Part shown: positions 35,369 to 43,046 of the stretch, one piece after another | How the letters are laid out: each line of letters opens with the position of its first letter | How positions within the stretch are numbered: the first letter of the stretch is position 1 | Source of the DNA: Victivallaceae bacterium | GTDB taxonomy: Bacteria > Verrucomicrobiota > Lentisphaeria > Victivallales > Victivallaceae | Length of the DNA stretch: 64,000 bases | Assembly: GCA_028709805.1 (NCBI GenBank) | Contig: JAQUTL010000008.1 | Location: forward strand, 29,359 to 93,358 | Direction: 5' to 3' | Notes under the pieces: generated by a model | What the model saw: the letters and a program-made list of their open reading frames with translations, nothing else | Database searches by the model: none | What the model was told of the DNA's origin: nothing | Translations under genes and position numbers: made by a program

Positions 35369-38089
35369 CTAATCAGCGTATGTTATGTTATCTGCCGAAA
35401 GCAGACCTTCGTTTTTTAGTTCGCGCAACAACTTCGCCGTTTCCCGCGTGTTTTTTGCGGTATCCTCTGCGGCACTGTTTTTCCCAAGCTGAAGCCCAAG
35501 CGTTTTAAGGCTGAATCCTCCAACGGTTTTTGCCTCTCGTTTGGAGGCGTCGTTGGCACCGCCAACCTGCCGCAGGGCGTAGTCGTTTGCCAATTCACTT
35601 GCCTCGTCCAAGCTACGCTTTGCGGCGTCAATCCGGGATCGCTCTTCTTCGGTGATTTCACCGTCTTCCTGAGCATCAGCCAATGCCAATTCATATTGCC
35701 TTTTCATTTGAATGGCTGACTTGGTAGCCCTGTCAAGCTCGTCTTGAAGAAGTTTGTCATACGTTGGAGTATCTCCGCTACGCTGAAGCTCATCAAGTCT
35801 GCGTTTAACGATTTCTTCGCGCTTTTGCTCAAGTGAGATGATCTCCTTGAGTTGCCCAAGCTCCTCCGGCGTGTAATCAGCCTCGCTCTTATTCCCGGCC
35901 CGGTCCCACAGGGCTGATCGCTTCTCTGTCAACTTGTCGTCAAGCATCGCAGTTTTCCCGGCTGAATCAGATTTGTCAAAACGATGTTGCCATCGGACTC
36001 CCTCAATCTCGCTCTTCGCCTTGTCTGATGCATCTTGCTGCTGACGCTTGCTCTTGGCAACCATCGCCTCATCGCCAGCAACGCTGTTGCTGTTTTCAAG
36101 TTCCATTCTAGCTGCGGCTGCCTTCTTCATCTGGACAAGAATTTCATTATCTTTTGCCTCAATAGCCTCAGACCGTTCCTCGTCTTCACTCTTGCCGCCA
36201 AACAAACTCCTAGCATAATAGTACACCTCTTGCCCGATCATCCTTTTTTCCTCAAAGAGAGCCTGTTTTTCCGCGCGAAGAGCCGCAAGGGTGTTTTTCT
36301 CGGCATCCGCTTTTGCCTCAAGCTCTAATTTCCGTTGCTGTTTCATTTTGTTTATAAGATCATCCATCGCACCGCCTTGCAACTCCAATGCACCGGTGGC
36401 ATCGTTGATCGTCCCGATGGTGACGCCATAACTTTTTGCCAATTCAAGATTGAGTTTTTTCGCCTCGGAAATCTCATCGCGGTTGAGGCGCTCGTATTTT
36501 GCCAACTCCTTCAGTCGCTCAATTTTGCTGAGGTCCGCACTTCTGGTCTGATCTCCAGCGTTTAACACTTCTGCCATCTTTGAGGCTTCTTCTTTTGCCG
36601 CCGCAGTAGATTTGGCAGTAGCATCAACTTCTTCTCTCATTTTTGCCGCAACAAGGTTGTATGCCTCAATGAAACCAACAATGGCAAGGATAACCCAGCC
36701 CAAAGGGCCCAAAGAAACCCAAAAGCTCTTTACGGATGCTGCTGCGGCCCTAATTCCTCCAGCCATAAAAATAGAGGCATGTCCAGCGATGGTAGATGAA
36801 AATGAAATCGCCTTCAAAACACCCGGCAAGGCTGAGGTTAACTGCTGATATTTTTCCGTGGCGGTGTTGGCCGCCATCGTCTTGGCATTGAGTTCAGAGG
36901 TAGCCTTCGCCTCCTTGAGCTTCGCTTCGGTAACATTTTTTTGCGCCGTCAAAAGCGCGTTCTGGGCTTGAAGAATTTTTGACTGATCTCCAGAGGCTTG
37001 CGCCCTTACCAACTCGGCTTGCGCAAACTTCTCTGCATTTTCAGCCGCGGCAACTCCGTTTTTTGCCAAGGCCAAATTTTGTTCGGCAAGCGTTTTTTCC
37101 ATGACCGCAGTGGTCATCTCCGTTTCGGCCTGTTTAACCTTTTCGTTGGCCTGAAATTTTGCCGCCTCAACATCCCCCTGAGCGCTGGATTTTCCGGCGC
37201 TCATAATGGATCGGCCAACCTTCGTGTTGGTGAGAACAAGCATAGCCGCGGCAAGACCAGCCGTGGCATTGGTAAGTTTTCTCGAGGAGGGAGTTAGTTC
37301 GTTATACCACGTCAACAGTTTACGGGCATTAACAACCATATCCTGCGTTATCGGTTGAACCGAAGCGCCGACCTCAGCCTTGAAACGGCGCATGGCCTCG
37401 GTGAGATCGGTAACTTCCTGCTGGTAGGTCCTCGCGGCATCAGGCCGGAGATAGTCTCCTTTTGCGTTGTCGGTCTGAACCATGATTTCAGCTAAGATAG
37501 CCTGAGCCTTTGCCATGGTTTCGGTGGCGCCTGTGGTGGCCATAATGGATTTTACGCGCTCCTGAAATTCGGCGCTACCCTGCCGCACTACTATACCCAT
37601 GGTTTTTAAGCTCTCGGTTTCGCCGGTAAGAGCAACCGTCATGCGTCGAATTGTCTCCGTCTGGTCAAGCCCCTTGAAACTGGCGACGTCGATGCCTCGC
37701 TCGGTGATGGATTTTGCAAAATTAAGGGCTTCACGCTGCTCAAAGCCCAATCCGGTAAGCAGGTCTCCGATGTCGGCAATCGCATTGGTGGCGGTCTGAG
37801 CTGAAAGCCCGAACGTTTTTGCAATGGTGTCCGCGGCACGCTGGGCCTCTTCCCGTAATTCAGTGTAGGTGTACTTCAGCTTGTTGTTACCTTCTTCAAG
37901 CCTGGAAAACTCAGACATGGCTCCGGTTACAAAGCCGAAGATGGATCTAAGCGTGAGGTATCCGGCGGCGGCAAGGGCTATTCGCTTGAAGGTGTCAGAA
38001 CTCGCGCCCTCAATGCCCGACAGCTTTTTCCTGTAATCGGCATCGTCAAGTGTAACCGCCGCAGACATAACGCCTAAATTGAGCGACAT
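35369..38089 (-). CDS. Tail tape measure protein
   Basis: The 906 residues are mainly long Ala/Lys/Glu-rich helices and coiled coils (about 265-430 and 500-780). An N-terminal TMP-type core (GLSAQTATNAIADIGDLLTGLGFEQ to GETESLKTMGIVVRQG) and hydrophobic segments near residues 430-480 are typical of tape measures that set siphovirus tail length and enter the host membrane. I start at the ATG 38087-38089 (MSLNLGV), with GGAGGA upstream, because the longer frame has no ribosome-binding site. It lies after the frameshifted chaperone genes, with a cargo segment in between. Confidence 0.92.
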   Translation of the reverse strand: MSLNLGVMSAAVTLDDADYRKKLSGIEGASSDTFKRIALAAAGYLTLRSIFGFVTGAMSEFSRLEEGNNKLKYTYTELREEAQRAADTIAKTFGLSAQTATNAIADIGDLLTGLGFEQREALNFAKSITERGIDVASFKGLDQTETIRRMTVALTGETESLKTMGIVVRQGSAEFQERVKSIMATTGATETMAKAQAILAEIMVQTDNAKGDYLRPDAARTYQQEVTDLTEAMRRFKAEVGASVQPITQDMVVNARKLLTWYNELTPSSRKLTNATAGLAAAMLVLTNTKVGRSIMSAGKSSAQGDVEAAKFQANEKVKQAETEMTTAVMEKTLAEQNLALAKNGVAAAENAEKFAQAELVRAQASGDQSKILQAQNALLTAQKNVTEAKLKEAKATSELNAKTMAANTATEKYQQLTSALPGVLKAISFSSTIAGHASIFMAGGIRAAAASVKSFWVSLGPLGWVILAIVGFIEAYNLVAAKMREEVDATAKSTAAAKEEASKMAEVLNAGDQTRSADLSKIERLKELAKYERLNRDEISEAKKLNLELAKSYGVTIGTINDATGALELQGGAMDDLINKMKQQRKLELEAKADAEKNTLAALRAEKQALFEEKRMIGQEVYYYARSLFGGKSEDEERSEAIEAKDNEILVQMKKAAAARMELENSNSVAGDEAMVAKSKRQQQDASDKAKSEIEGVRWQHRFDKSDSAGKTAMLDDKLTEKRSALWDRAGNKSEADYTPEELGQLKEIISLEQKREEIVKRRLDELQRSGDTPTYDKLLQDELDRATKSAIQMKRQYELALADAQEDGEITEEERSRIDAAKRSLDEASELANDYALRQVGGANDASKREAKTVGGFSLKTLGLQLGKNSAAEDTAKNTRETAKLLRELKNEGLLSADNITYAD

Positions 38090-38215
38090 AAAAAATCCTC
38101 CAAACCTTTTTACCGGTGCAGAGGAAGTCAACACGGACACGTGAACAGAAAAAAGCCGCTGAATCTTGTCCATTCAGCGGAGGTACGGAGACGGATTGAC
38201 CTCCATTTCAAAACA

Positions 38216-38419
38216 TCACAGATTCACCAGACCGATGCGGTTCCGGCGGTTGACACCGTCCACGAACTCGCCGCGCCGCAACTGGTCTATGATTTTCGGA
38301 TTGTGAGAATCCGAACGCGGCGATATATTATGTTTGCCGCGTTCATGGGTGCTAACTCGTTTACTCGGTACGCCGGGAAGATGTTGCTTCATCAACCCGG
38401 CACTTCTTTTACTTGTCAT
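38216..38419 (-). CDS. Small basic protein, unknown
   Basis: The 67 residues are very basic (MTSKRSAGLMKQHLPG to NRRNRIGLVNL). The start ATG overlaps the end of the zinc-ribbon gene (ATGACAAGTAA), implying coupled translation. No family is recognised, and it may be a nucleic-acid-binding protein. Confidence 0.4.
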   Translation of the reverse strand: MTSKRSAGLMKQHLPGVPSKRVSTHERGKHNISPRSDSHNPKIIDQLRRGEFVDGVNRRNRIGLVNL

Positions 38420-38552
38420 TCTTTTTCGGGCGACCTCCTTTCTTGCCGTTTTCCGCACTCGCGGAATTTTTCCATGTTTTTGTGACTTTGCGTTTTTTCT
38501 GTCCGCAATAGGGGCAGACCTCTCCGGGCTTCAAATCAATCTTTTTTTCCAT
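38409..38552 (-). CDS. Small zinc-ribbon protein
   Basis: The 47 residues have a single CPYC pair (CxxC) near the start, and a basic tail with the ENGKKGGRPKKN motif common in small plasmid and phage proteins. It begins at the ATG 38550-38552, inside the last 17 bases of the nucleotidyltransferase-like gene. It is shorter than usual gene-finder cut-offs. Confidence 0.5.
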   Translation of the reverse strand: MEKKIDLKPGEVCPYCGQKKRKVTKTWKNSASAENGKKGGRPKKNDK

Positions 38553-38970
38553 TGCGCCGCTCCACCACAGAATCAATGATTTTTTCCACTTCGGCGCGTT
38601 CGCCGTCCGACAGGTATTTGACCACGGTTTTCAGGCCGGTCAAATCGAACTCGCGCACCAAAAACTTGATGTCGAACTCGGCATCGTCGGCCTTGCGGAA
38701 GTTGCCGTTGAGCATGTGTTGAACCCACGCATAGGCTTTCAGGTCTAACAGCGACTGCGGACTTGCCATTTGTTTTCCGGACTCCAGCGCGTAAACGTCG
38801 CGGAAGAAATGGTGTCCGTGTGCGTTGCAGTAGTCTATGTTCCCCTCGTGGAGAAACGGCTCGTTCGACTCCTGCACGTCCACCAGATAATCGATGTCCA
38901 GCGTGTTCCGGCTGGAACCTAATGCGACCAGCGCCCGTCCCCCAATCAGGATTTTTTCTTTCAGCGTCAT
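38536..38970 (-). CDS. Nucleotidyltransferase-fold protein (AbiEii/MNT-like)
   Basis: The 144 residues have the polymerase-beta-type nucleotidyltransferase start: the GG motif in LIGGRALVALGSSRNTLDIDYLVD, with a DxD pair at about residues 25-27, and a C-terminal helical part. Such proteins act as toxins in AbiE and MNT-HEPN systems, but no usual partner (AbiEi or HEPN) is next to it. It has its own promoter (38999-39026) and a good ribosome-binding site (AAGGAA), and lies in a cargo segment between tail chaperone and tape measure genes. Confidence 0.65.
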   Translation of the reverse strand: MTLKEKILIGGRALVALGSSRNTLDIDYLVDVQESNEPFLHEGNIDYCNAHGHHFFRDVYALESGKQMASPQSLLDLKAYAWVQHMLNGNFRKADDAEFDIKFLVREFDLTGLKTVVKYLSDGERAEVEKIIDSVVERRNGKKD

Positions 38971-38998
38971 TTGGTATTCCTTTCTTTGTCTTTAATAT

Positions 38999-39026
38999 AA
39001 TATAACCTATGTTTAATAGGTTTCAA
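38999..39026 (-). promoter_or_regulatory. Phage promoter with operator-like palindrome
   Basis: On the minus strand TTGAAA (39026-39021) and TATATT (39004-38999) are 16 bases apart, followed by ATATTAAAGACAAA. The spacer and its flanks form AACCTAT-TAAAC-ATAGGTT, a perfect 7-bp inverted repeat. It serves the nucleotidyltransferase-like gene. Confidence 0.65.
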
Positions 39027-39058
39027 GCGTAAAAGCAAAGAAAATCAGAAAAAAGTGC

Positions 39059-39098
39059 AAAAAAAGCTCCCCGGCTATGTTATAGCACCAAGGGGAAG
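39059..39098 (-). terminator. Terminator after the nuclease-like gene
   Basis: Read on the minus strand, stem TTCCCC/GGGGAG with an inner GCTAT/ATAGC stem is followed by seven T residues (39065-39059). It ends transcription of the 39108-40001 gene and insulates the next promoter. Confidence 0.7.
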
Positions 39099-39107
39099 GA
39101 ATAGAAT

Positions 39108-40001
39108 TTACTTTCTCAAGATCAATTTCGCGGCGTCACGAAGTTGATCGCGGTACTTTTCAACATCCGAAAGATTCGCAATCGGATGCTTGATCCCATC
39201 AAGAACATTCATCAAAATCCACTTTTTCCCGGTCTTTTCATTGAACTGCACTTCAATTACATTCCGGTTGCGAACGGAAATGCTGCACCAGTTCCCGGTG
39301 ACGCTGTGGATCGATACCAAATCAGGATCAACGACACCGGCAAGACCGGAACGCACCATAGCCAAAACCTGATCTTGAAAACGCGCACTCTCTGGACAAT
39401 CGAGGGACGCGTCCGGCGAAAGGTCTACCGACGACAAAATAATCCGGGACAATTCTCCGGAAGGTTGGGAAAGTTCCCTTAGAATGTCGTTTTTCATGCG
39501 GAAAGCAGTCCTTACTCGCGAAAGCACCCGCGGGTGGTAGTTTGATTGAGTAAAAAGGTTGAGCGCCTTAAAAGGCATGGAATCAATCTCGGAAAGCGAA
39601 AAGCTCAAAAACGGAAAGCAATCCATGATATTGGGATTTTCCGAATCCGTGTAAAACCGATAATCCACCCCGTTGGTTAGAATCCCGACTTTTACCGATG
39701 GATGAACACTGAAATATTTTCTTAACTGTCTCACATGGTCATCGTTCAGAACGAGGCGCCAGTCCTTGCACTCTAAAAGCATGATCGGTTCCCCGCTGCG
39801 AAGAATCGCACAGTCCGCGCAGTCCCCTCGATTGGTAAAATCGGAACGGTACTCTGAGACAAATTCATCAGGGTTGTTCACGTCGTAACCGAGTGCCGAA
39901 ACAAACGGCCTGACCAGCGAACTTATCGTTGTCGCTTCGTTCGGAATTGATTCAAGTCCGGATGCTATCCGGAGCGCGAGTTGAGAGAGTTTTTTGTGCA
40001 T
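39108..40001 (-). CDS. Restriction-endonuclease-like protein (HSDR N-terminal type)
   Basis: The 297 residues resemble the N-terminal nuclease domain of type I restriction R subunits: a helical start with SLVRPFVSALGYDVNNP, then the PD-(D/E)xK core with D in CADCAILRSGE and the E-x-K in LLECKDW, then VRQLRKYF and GILTNGVDYRFYT. There is no helicase domain and no HsdM/HsdS nearby, so it is an orphan. Such proteins are frequent phage or plasmid passengers. It has its own terminator. Confidence 0.75.
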   Translation of the reverse strand: MHKKLSQLALRIASGLESIPNEATTISSLVRPFVSALGYDVNNPDEFVSEYRSDFTNRGDCADCAILRSGEPIMLLECKDWRLVLNDDHVRQLRKYFSVHPSVKVGILTNGVDYRFYTDSENPNIMDCFPFLSFSLSEIDSMPFKALNLFTQSNYHPRVLSRVRTAFRMKNDILRELSQPSGELSRIILSSVDLSPDASLDCPESARFQDQVLAMVRSGLAGVVDPDLVSIHSVTGNWCSISVRNRNVIEVQFNEKTGKKWILMNVLDGIKHPIANLSDVEKYRDQLRDAAKLILRK

Positions 40002-40028
40002 AAATTGACCGTATGAAATGGGTTATTG

Positions 40029-40316
40029 TCATTGTTCGTCAAGATACGACCATTTTCGATTGTAATTCCGTTTTTTGTATGTGTAAATCATTAGAGACAA
40101 ATATCCGCAAACGAAGGAAACACCAATAAATGAAACAGACGCAATCAACAAGTCTTTTTGATCAACCGGATGTCGTGTGAGAAGATATTTGACAAAACAA
40201 TCTGCGGCAACCGGATTTGAATTTCAGTTTCTCAAAATCAACAGTGCAATGCGAACACTTTTTGCAACCGCAAGAAATTCCTCTCCGCACATTGGGTAGC
40301 GTTTAGTTTCAGACAT
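40029..40316 (-). pseudogene. Zinc-ribbon membrane protein gene with two compensating frameshifts
   Basis: The start MSETKRYPMCGEE and the end (ADCFVKYLLTRHPVDQ, a hydrophobic segment, then KWSYLDEQ, stop at 40029-40031) lie in the same frame. That frame is broken by a stop after codon 30. Between about 40277 and 40213 an alternative frame encodes CGCKKCSHCTVDFEKLKFKSG, which supplies the missing Cys pairs and joins naturally to NPVAADC. The total length is a multiple of three. A ribosome-binding site (GGAGA) and a promoter precede it. Either two small opposite indels or sequence errors explain this. Confidence 0.5.
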
Positions 40317-40349
40317 AAAAAAGTCTCCGTGCCATTATTTACCGAAGTA

Positions 40350-40377
40350 AATATAGCATGGAGAAAACAAAACGCAA
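40350..40377 (-). promoter_or_regulatory. Phage promoter upstream of the zinc-ribbon gene
   Basis: On the minus strand TTGCGT (40377-40372) and TATATT (40355-40350) are 16 bases apart, the same design as the other phage promoters. Confidence 0.6.
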
Positions 40378-40389
40378 GACTAAAAAATG

Positions 40390-41120
40390 TTATTCACCGC
40401 AATCTTCAACAATGGCATCCCGCTTTGCCTGCATGATCTCGCGAAGTTTTTGCATCGCACGCTTTTCCATCCGAGGAGTAACCGGTTGAACATCTGCGCC
40501 GCCTGTGTCGCTGAGCAGAAAACTTCCGCGACCATCCAACATGAGCTTCAGACATTTGCCGCCATACTTGGCCGCGGAATAGGGAATGAAAACATCGTCA
40601 ACCGATGCGTCAAGCCGCGCTCTCCGGATAAGTCCAAACAACCCGGAAAACACCGGATAACTCAACCCCAGCACATATTCAATGCTCCAGCCAAATTCCC
40701 TCATAATGCGAACCGCTAAAAAGTCGTAGTCCAGATATTCACGCTTTGCCGAATCAGGGGACGCGGCTTTCTTCTTGGAGCCGCCGCGCCCCCGTTTCAG
40801 TTTTTTTTCGGTTCCGGTTTGGGAAAATCGTCTCCATCTCCATACATGAGATAGGCTACAAGCTCAGTGAGCTTGGGCAGGTCCAAACGCTCAAGATTGG
40901 GCGAATACTCAGGTGGCATTACGGTTTCGATAAGGCATATGAGCCTTTTTCTCACCGCAACAAGTTTGTCCACCGAATCAACCTTACTCATAAGTTCGGT
41001 ACAAGAGTCCATTTCTCCCAGCGCACTAACCGGAAGCATCGGACAGTTGAACCCGCCGCCGGAGTCGTCAGTTTGAATGAACACCGCACTCTGAGAAAGT
41101 TTTGGAAAAAATTTACCCAT
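40390..41120 (-). CDS. Tail assembly chaperone, -1 frameshift product (GT-like)
   Basis: Predicted 243-residue fusion made when ribosomes slip -1 at A-AAA-AAC (40806-40800). The zero frame stops at the adjacent TGA (40799-40797). In the -1 frame translation continues KLKRGRGGSKKK..., through EYLDYDFLAV, into the open frame FGWSIEYVLGLSYPVFSGLFG to the stop at 40390. This mirrors the G/GT pair of lambda-like phages, placed between tail tube and tape measure genes. Both proteins would coat the tape measure during assembly. Confidence 0.85.
40757..40806 (-). promoter_or_regulatory. Programmed -1 ribosomal frameshift signal
   Basis: Three parts line up on the minus strand: the slippery heptamer A-AAA-AAC (40806-40800), a six-base spacer that contains the zero-frame TGA, and an 11-bp stem GGGGGCGCGGC / GCCGCGTCCCC (40793-40783 with 40767-40757, one G-U pair) with a 15-base loop. 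This is the canonical arrangement for stimulated -1 slippage. Confidence 0.85.
40797..41120 (-). CDS. Tail assembly chaperone (G-like)
   Basis: The 107-residue zero-frame product starts MGKFFPKLSQSAVFIQ and ends PKPEPKKN. It is acidic and helical in the second half (VDKLVAVRKRLICLIETV, LTELVAYLMY). Position just downstream of the tail tube gene and upstream of the tape measure, with a slippery end, identifies it by synteny rather than by motif. Confidence 0.8.
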   Translation of the reverse strand: MGKFFPKLSQSAVFIQTDDSGGGFNCPMLPVSALGEMDSCTELMSKVDSVDKLVAVRKRLICLIETVMPPEYSPNLERLDLPKLTELVAYLMYGDGDDFPKPEPKKN

Positions 41121-41131
41121 GGTTCAACCCA

Positions 41132-41614
41132 TTATGCGTAAGTGAACGGTTTACCGGTGGCCGCAACCGGACGGCAGACATAGACGAGCTGAACACTGTT
41201 CGGATCGTCGCCATCCTCAAGCGTAATCGACAGCCCCGGCTGAAGAAAAGCATTGCCGAACGTGATCGTCTTTGCTCCGGCGTCATCGGTGACCGGAACC
41301 AGCGTGATGCTCTTGCTGCTAGCAGTGGCAATAACATTGTCGCCCTTTGCAAACGCCGCAAGCAGCGCAACCGCGGCGTCAACGTCCTCCGGCTCGATGG
41401 TGAGCTTGACGTTGTTCTTCACAAGGATGCTGGCCTGAGCCTCGCTTCCGGCTTCGTAGATCGTAAAGTCCTTTGTTTCCACGTCCGCCTCGATTTTCGG
41501 TGCGCTCTTTAACGGCCCGATAATAGTTTCGCCGACCGAACAGACGTATTTATACATCTGCATTTTTGCGATGAGTCCATCAATGGTAGCTTGGTTAAGG
41601 GTGGTTCCTGCCAT
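41132..41614 (-). CDS. Major tail (tube) protein
   Basis: The 160 residues are beta-rich, with a tail-tube-like layout (TIIGPLKSAPKIEADVETKDFTIYEAGSEAQASI and a late ITLEDGDDPNSVQLVYVCRPV strand pair). It sits between the tail terminator and the chaperone pair, the standard place for the tube protein. I start at the ATG 41612-41614 (MAGTTLN), with AGGAG upstream; a TTG two codons earlier is in frame. Confidence 0.8.
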   Translation of the reverse strand: MAGTTLNQATIDGLIAKMQMYKYVCSVGETIIGPLKSAPKIEADVETKDFTIYEAGSEAQASILVKNNVKLTIEPEDVDAAVALLAAFAKGDNVIATASSKSITLVPVTDDAGAKTITFGNAFLQPGLSITLEDGDDPNSVQLVYVCRPVAATGKPFTYA

Positions 41615-41643
41615 TTTCAAATTCTCCTTTTTAGGTTGTAACG

Positions 41644-42054
41644 TTATGACTGTGCTCCGGATGTCAACACCGACAGCACCACATTGAAGCTAAGGTAGGT
41701 TTTCTTGACTCCGGCATCCTCGGATGTGTACGGCTCTGAACTTCCGCGAGGCGAAACCGAGAGAAACTTGGTGGCTCCGTGAGTGAATCCCGGACAAGGA
41801 AAAAGACCTGTGAGGCAGGAAAGCAGGGTCATGGCCGCGTCACGGTCATTGTACTTCGCCAGAATTTGAGCGTTCCACGTCCTTGGTCTGAATCCATAAA
41901 AACCGGCAGAGGGCACCTCCGAGCCAAGCAAAACGGCCACCCCCTGATCGACGCCGACCGGAATGCCGCCGCGAAAAATCCCGATGTCAACCGTCAAATG
42001 CAACTTCTCGGCAATCCACGAAACAAAATCCCGCTCAATGGTTACAACGTCCAT
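41644..42054 (-). CDS. Tail terminator / tail completion protein
   Basis: The 136 residues (MDVVTIERDFVSWIAEKLHLTVDIGIF; DAAMTLLSCLTGLFPCPG; KKTYLSFNVVLSVL) resemble small alpha/beta tail terminator proteins of siphoviruses. It lies after the HK97 gp10-like gene and before the tube gene, as expected. It overlaps the upstream stop by one base. Confidence 0.7.
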   Translation of the reverse strand: MDVVTIERDFVSWIAEKLHLTVDIGIFRGGIPVGVDQGVAVLLGSEVPSAGFYGFRPRTWNAQILAKYNDRDAAMTLLSCLTGLFPCPGFTHGATKFLSVSPRGSSEPYTSEDAGVKKTYLSFNVVLSVLTSGAQS

Positions 42055-42464
42055 TATATTTTTACCTCGCTTTTGATGATTCCAACAATGTCATCACGAT
42101 GACCGTCCAGCGCTCTGGTGATAAACTTTTTTCCGACCGGTTTACCGACTTTTGTCTGCTTGTCGAGAGATTTCGGGCCTAAATCATAAACGCCTTCGTG
42201 CATCGGAATAGCGTATTCGGACGAAGCGGCGTTGGCCGGGACATATATAACAGCAGCGCAGCTTTTGCGGTGCCGAACCGTGTCATTGCTGATCTCCGCG
42301 GTCAAAAAGCCCTCGTCAACCGGAGCCAAGTCTTTTGCTTCGCTGTTGAGAAAGCCGCCTACCGCGTCCATGGCTCGACGTACACGAAACGGCTGAGCAA
42401 GAAGTTCTCGCTGAACAGACGCCGAGAGTTGCCTGGTGTTGAATCTAAAAAGTGTCTTTGCCAT
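42054..42464 (-). CDS. Neck protein, HK97 gp10-like
   Basis: The 136 residues match the HK97-gp10 type: a helical start, the APVDEGFLTAEISNDTV segment, YAIPMHEGVYDLGP and a C-terminal helical end (ITRALDGHRDDIVGIIKSEV). It helps connect the head to the tail. The ribosome-binding region lies inside the upstream gene end. Confidence 0.78.
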   Translation of the reverse strand: MAKTLFRFNTRQLSASVQRELLAQPFRVRRAMDAVGGFLNSEAKDLAPVDEGFLTAEISNDTVRHRKSCAAVIYVPANAASSEYAIPMHEGVYDLGPKSLDKQTKVGKPVGKKFITRALDGHRDDIVGIIKSEVKI

Positions 42465-42467
42465 AAA

Positions 42468-42782
42468 TTACGCTCCAGCCGCGGCAATTCGGTAGCCCAG
42501 AATAACGCCTTTGATGTTGCGATAGGTCTTGATGCCCTTGATTTCATAGGCAACTCCGTCGTGAACAATTTGCCCCGGAAGAGAGGGGGGGCGTTCCAAC
42601 GGAGCAACAAGAAAAACCTTACCCGACTTGACCGTCCCAAAATAGTCAAAGTCAGATTGTGTAAAGTCAAACACCATTCCGCTGCACACAAACTCCGTAT
42701 AGGTTGTTTTGCCATCCACAACGGCAAAAACCTGTTTCATGGTGAGCTGGATTTTCGCATTTTTCTCAATCAATCCGGGCAT
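42468..42782 (-). CDS. Head closure protein
   Basis: The 104 residues (MPGLIEKNAKIQLTMKQVFAVV; DYFGTVKSGKVFLVAPLERPP; YEIKGIKTYRNIKGVILGYRI) look like small beta-barrel head-closure proteins (gp15/gp16-type). I start at the ATG 42780-42782. The frame is open for 88 more codons upstream, but that stretch is the tRNA region and is not coding. The ribosome-binding site GGAGGA is part of a terminator-like hairpin. Confidence 0.7.
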   Translation of the reverse strand: MPGLIEKNAKIQLTMKQVFAVVDGKTTYTEFVCSGMVFDFTQSDFDYFGTVKSGKVFLVAPLERPPSLPGQIVHDGVAYEIKGIKTYRNIKGVILGYRIAAAGA

Positions 42783-42815
42783 AAAAAATCCTCCGTTACA
42801 AACGTAAGGAGGATT
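42783..42815 (-). terminator. Terminator-like hairpin that contains the next gene's ribosome-binding site
   Basis: On the minus strand AATCCTCC (42815-42808) pairs with GGAGGATT (42794-42787), with an inner TTAC/GTAA stem, followed by a T run. It can terminate tRNA transcription, and the 3' arm holds the GGAGGA used by the head closure gene 4 bases later. Confidence 0.7.
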
Positions 42816-42823
42816 GTCAATAC

Positions 42824-42916
42824 TGGCTCGGGAGGATGGATTTGCACCATCACGCCGCAGCATTGCTTTGGCACATACGCATCCGTATGCCTGTCTACTA
42901 ATTCCAGCACTCCCGA
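42824..42916 (-). tRNA. Class II tRNA-like gene, abnormal anticodon loop
   Basis: The 93 bases fold with a perfect 7-bp acceptor (TCGGGAG/CTCCCGA), a Leu/Ser-style D arm (CTG-GAATTAGTAGA-CAG), a long variable arm and a perfect T stem (GATGG/CCATC). The discriminator is G and CCA is encoded. The anticodon arm CATAC/GTATG leaves only a six-base loop GGATGC without the invariant T33, so no normal anticodon can be read. It is either a decayed tRNA-Ser/Leu or an odd phage tRNA. Confidence 0.55.
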
Positions 42917-42919
42917 ATA

Positions 42920-42995
42920 TGGAGCGGTCGGGTGGACTCGAACCACCAAATGCCATCTGGAAGATGGCCGTTTTGCCCGTTATAACTACAACCGC
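42920..42995 (-). tRNA. Phage tRNA-Gly (anticodon TCC)
   Basis: The 76 bases fold as a class I tRNA: acceptor GCGGTTG/CGACCGC, a weak D stem GTT(A)/(A)AAC, anticodon stem GCCAT/ATGGC with loop CTTCCAG (anticodon TCC, reading GGA/GGG), T stem GGTGG/CCACC with loop TTCGAGT, discriminator T and encoded CCA. It lies 3 bases before the second tRNA-like gene, both downstream of the MuF-like gene. Confidence 0.85.
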
Positions 42996-43046
42996 ATAGT
43001 CGGGACTGGCTCGGACTCGAACCGTGACAGCGTATTGGAAACCCAT

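Noticed and set aside
43005..43040. A third tRNA-like fragment (TTCGAGT loop with GAGCCA)
   Set aside because: The T stem has a mismatch, no 5' acceptor partner exists in the expected distance, and it overlaps the end of the MuF-like gene; at most a remnant.
42783..43046. N-terminal extension of the head closure frame
   Set aside because: The open frame passes through tRNA-Gly and the tRNA-like gene; a better start with a ribosome-binding site is at 42782.
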